A stretch of 64,000 bases of DNA from CAZXEU01 sp965207385 (GTDB lineage Bacteria; Bacteroidota; Rhodothermia; Rhodothermales; Bin80), in NCBI GenBank assembly GCA_965207385.1, contig CBDBLZ010000019.1, forward strand, positions 1 to 64,000, in the 5' to 3' direction. The notes beneath the pieces are model-generated. The model ran no database searches. It saw only the letters and a program-made list of their open reading frames with translations, and had not been told where the DNA came from. Every line of letters begins with the position of its first letter. The stretch's first letter is position 1. A program made the position numbers and the translations under genes. This document shows positions 61,766-64,000 of this stretch, one piece after another.

Positions 61766-62334
61766 TGATGCAGTGTGTCGGGCCAAAACCTGGATTCTTT
61801 GCGCCTGCCCGGACCGAAAACTTACCCATATGAGGCCATCGCACGAGTAAGCGATGGCGCCGCCGGCGAAGCAGGTCTGCCCTGAACCGTAGGCCCAGCG
61901 CGCGTTATCGATTGTTCGATACTTGACAGCGCCTCTTTGTTCCCACGTGAATTCCGCTCCCTCAGGTGGTCGAAGAATCCGTCCAGTCTGCGGTGGAACA
62001 CGTGCACGTCCCGACAGGTCATGGGGTGGCCGATGACGGCCCTGTTCGGCCCTTCACGCTTCAGAATCGGCACGTCCTGCGGCAGGCTGCGGTAGCCAGA
62101 CCAGCTGGCAGAAGGTGTCCCCATACCCTCCCTGGTACTCCCGGGCACGACATGACGCAGAGAGGGAGCCGGGAAGGCGGTTGCCCTCCGGAAGGAACAA
62201 ACGCTACTTGCCGCCACGCCGCCGCAAAACCGAGCGCCGCAGCCTCGCTCCCGGAGGGAAGCTGCCACGGACATACCGGGGCAGCTGCGGCCCAGGCCCT
62301 TGCCCCCGGGCGTGCACTCTATGCGAGCCATCCG
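61766..62334. other. Gene-free stretch upstream of spt
   Basis: Nearly 570 bp with only low-complexity overlapping frames. A minus-strand frame (61822-62331) reads Arg/Ser/Pro/Gly-rich with no recognisable domain. Several short GC-rich inverted repeats occur around 62170-62300. I see no RNA gene or transposase. The spt promoter must lie near 61766-61900 but no consensus is clear. Confidence 0.4.
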
Positions 62335-62979
62335 CTACCGGTAAAACACAATGGTCGCCGATATGTCGGCTGGGCCCGGCTGGAGGGCCATGCGAACAGC
62401 CAGGTCTTTACCGACGTCAAATTCGAAAAGATGCGCACTTACGAAGGCGTCAAGTATGGTGAGTCCATACCATAAGCCGATGCCAATGTACAGAAGGTCA
62501 CGGTTGCGTCGAAAACTGTCTCGCTGTGTGCGGAATTGCGGCTCAAGGCGTGCTCTTCGGCGGGCGATTTCCTGAGCGTCAAGCGTGCTCTCGGGTGGCA
62601 GGCCCAGTTCTGACAGCAGCAGCGCGTAGTCCCCGGCATATTCCGGGAACACGGGCTGGCCTGCATCATCCTCGCGAGCCGTAAATAGATAGGCGTGCCG
62701 ATACCGGAGGTACCGGCCATTGGCGTATGCAGCGCCGGCTCCGATCAGCCCCAGCCCGGCGTAGACCAGGGGAATCTTCAGGTACTGGCGATTGTAAAGC
62801 TGGCCCCATCCGGGCACCAGAGCGCGAACAAGGGCCTTCTGTGGGCGCCGATCCGCGCTGAAGGTGGTGTCCGGCTGTGCGCTGGCAGCGCAAGTGATGC
62901 CCAGCATCATGAGGCACAAGGTGCTGCTGCGCAGCGCCGGGCGCAGGGCCAGCGGCCAAAGTCGCGGCGTGCTAGCCAA
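62335..62979 (-). CDS. DUF5683-type exported membrane protein
   Basis: The 214-residue protein has a signal peptide (LCLMMLGITCAASAQ), then a characteristic PQKALVRALVPGWGQLYNRQYLKIPLVYAGLGLI opening of DUF5683, a second hydrophobic stretch and a C-terminal LLYIGIGLWYGLTILDAFVSAHLFEFDVGKDL. It starts at TTG 62979, overlapping the parB stop by eight bases; ATG 62910 is an alternative. DUF5683 genes after parB are common in Bacteroidota; the function is unknown. A second DUF5683-like protein lies at 21545-22177. Confidence 0.8.
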   Translation of the reverse strand: MASTPRLWPLALRPALRSSTLCLMMLGITCAASAQPDTTFSADRRPQKALVRALVPGWGQLYNRQYLKIPLVYAGLGLIGAGAAYANGRYLRYRHAYLFTAREDDAGQPVFPEYAGDYALLLSELGLPPESTLDAQEIARRRARLEPQFRTQRDSFRRNRDLLYIGIGLWYGLTILDAFVSAHLFEFDVGKDLAVRMALQPGPADISATIVFYR

Positions 62980-63844
62980 GCAAAAGCTCAAGCACGCGCT
63001 CCAGTTCATCCGCCGAAAAATAGTGCAGTTCGATCTTTCCCTTGCCGCTGTTATCATGCAGGAGGCGAACCTTGGTGCTGTATCTCGCGCGCAGGTTATG
63101 CTCGTACTTCTGAAGCTCCAGGAGCGTTCTCTCCGATGGCTTGGCGGGGGCCGGCGACGGCTTGGAGTTGAGCCGGTCCACGCGGCGCTCCACCTGGCGG
63201 ACAGAGAGCCGCTCACTCAGGATCGCCTCCATGAGCTGCAGCTGCTGCGCATCGTCGGACAGTCCCAACAATGCTCGGGCGTGGCCGGCTGTCAGCTTGC
63301 GCTCGCGCAGCGCGGCCTGGATGCGGGGCGGCAGGCGCAGAAGGCGCAGCGTATTGGTGACCGCTGAGCGGGTCTTACCTACGCGCCTGGCCACCTGGTC
63401 CTGCCTCAGGCCGCACTCGGATACGAGGCGCTGGTAGCCCAGGGCTACCTCCACGGGATTCAGGTCTTCCCGCTGAACATTCTCTACCAGGGCCATTTCC
63501 AGCATCTCTTCCGTATCGGCCGTGCGCACGTAGGCGGGCACGCGATCAAGACCGGCCATCTTGGCTGCCCTGAGGCGTCTTTCACCGGCAATGAGCTCGA
63601 AGCGGTCGTGGGCGAGCAGTCGCACGGTCAGGGGCTGAATAATGCCAAGTTGCCGGATGGATTTGGCCAGGGCCTGCAGCGCTTCCTGATCGAAATCCAG
63701 ACGGGGTTGATACGGGTTGCTTTGAATCTTCTGGATCTCGATCTCGAACGAACTGTCCACAAGCTGCTGCTGGGAACGCAGCGGACCCTCCTCCTTGAGC
63801 AGGGCTCCCAGTCCGCGCCCCAGCGCTGGTTTGTTCGAGGCCAT
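62972..63844 (-). CDS. parB: Chromosome partitioning protein ParB
   Basis: CTP-dependent sliding clamp that loads at parS and drives origin segregation. The 290-residue protein has the N-terminal Lys/Gly-rich ParA-contact tail (SNKPALGRGLGALLKEEG), IQSNPYQPRLDFDQEALQALAKSI, the CTP-binding GERRLRAAKMAG and NPVEVALGYQRLV, a helix-turn-helix (LRQDQVARRVGKTRSAVTNTLRLLRLP) and a C-terminal dimer domain (KGKIELHYFSADELERVLELL). I found no convincing parS site in the window. Confidence 0.95.
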   Translation of the reverse strand: MASNKPALGRGLGALLKEEGPLRSQQQLVDSSFEIEIQKIQSNPYQPRLDFDQEALQALAKSIRQLGIIQPLTVRLLAHDRFELIAGERRLRAAKMAGLDRVPAYVRTADTEEMLEMALVENVQREDLNPVEVALGYQRLVSECGLRQDQVARRVGKTRSAVTNTLRLLRLPPRIQAALRERKLTAGHARALLGLSDDAQQLQLMEAILSERLSVRQVERRVDRLNSKPSPAPAKPSERTLLELQKYEHNLRARYSTKVRLLHDNSGKGKIELHYFSADELERVLELLLG

Positions 63845-63862
63845 GCCGTCTAGGCGTTATTG

Positions 63863-64000
63863 CTAATCGGTGTCATTTGCGCCCGGCTGCGTCGTTGCCG
63901 GTGGACTGAAAGCAGGTCTCTCCCCGCTGGCCGAAATATCCAGGTCCGGCCTCCTGCGCGGCGCCCGCGGATCCAGGAATCGCGGATTGTTTACCACGAC
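63863..64000 (-). CDS. Partial frame upstream of parB, unidentified
   Basis: A frame is open from the window edge to TAG 63863-63865. It encodes at least 45 residues rich in Pro, Arg and Asp (NNPRFLDPRAPRRRPDLD) with a hydrophilic tail. It lies where parA is usually found, 19 bp before parB, but the visible part has no ParA feature, so it could be an extended ParA tail or another gene. Confidence 0.4.
   Translation of the reverse strand, partial: VVVNNPRFLDPRAPRRRPDLDISASGERPAFSPPATTQPGANDTD

Noticed and set aside
61930..62010. CACGTG-centred sites near parB that might be parS
   Set aside because: Flanking bases do not form the 16-bp palindrome of known parS; only the six central bases match.
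61822..62331. Minus-strand 169-codon frame before spt as a gene or intron-encoded protein
   Set aside because: Low-complexity Arg/Ser/Pro/Gly composition, no reverse-transcriptase or maturase motif, and no repeat borders.

Overview
The window looks like a chromosomal segment from a GC-rich, Gram-negative member of the Bacteroidota/Rhodothermota assemblage. The evidence is a giant SprA-type type IX secretion translocon gene, a complete batABCDE aerotolerance-type operon, a TonB-dependent receptor with an N-terminal carboxypeptidase-regulatory-like domain, a serine palmitoyltransferase beside a probable bacterial ceramide synthase, and many lipoproteins and outer-membrane barrels. The exact taxon is an inference; a Rhodothermales-like lineage fits best. 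Most of the window is dense housekeeping sequence. Several convergent gene pairs overlap at their stop codons.

Layout. 1-4700: end of an RND efflux adaptor, the RND permease and an outer-membrane beta-barrel. 4841-8640: a gene-poor accessory island with a doubly frameshifted methyltransferase, a coding-like remnant and an AAA/DUF4143 ATPase with an unusual C-terminal extension. 8641-22177: aroK, rnhB, rho, glyS, a lipoprotein dipeptidase, rny, a probable 6S RNA, zapA with a ZapB-like partner, pheT-pheS, rplT, rpmI, infC with an AUC start codon, and tRNA-Val. 22222-35136: nfi, TonB receptor, aldo/keto reductase, a Tyr/Gly-rich lipoprotein with 51-bp tandem repeats, a FadL-type porin, mltG with chorismate mutase, an exported protein behind a consensus sigma-70 promoter, a LytR-C protein, rsfS, a DUF423 protein and lipB. 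35146-43116: sprA. 43293-46164: a lipoprotein/SDR/micro-protein/sodium-symporter operon. 46161-49867: recR, ybaB and dnaX, with an unusual insertion between recR and ybaB. 49945-57233: the bat operon. 57345-64000: yceI, purQ, rhomboid, ceramide synthase candidate, spt, a DUF5683-type protein, parB and an unidentified partial frame.

Functionally the segment combines translation (glyS, pheS/T, infC, rplT, rpmI, rsfS, tRNA-Val), RNA control (rho, rny, 6S RNA candidate), replication, repair and segregation (dnaX, recR, nfi, rnhB, parB), division (zapA, ZapB-like) and an extensive envelope programme (RND pump, barrels, SprA, Bat proteins, sphingolipid synthesis, MltG). pheS and pheT both carry single-base frameshifts that fit one extra base in a four-base homopolymer. 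The methyltransferase carries a similar one. Either assembly errors or true decay could explain them.

The strongest non-protein discoveries are the 211-nt zapA-rny structured RNA, which matches 6S RNA architecture, and the near-cognate start of infC. I found no CRISPR array, no complete insertion sequence and no clear phage. I saw no obviously new multi-gene defence or biosynthetic system. The best candidates for something undescribed are the extended DUF4143 ATPase island and the symporter operon with its 40-residue membrane protein.
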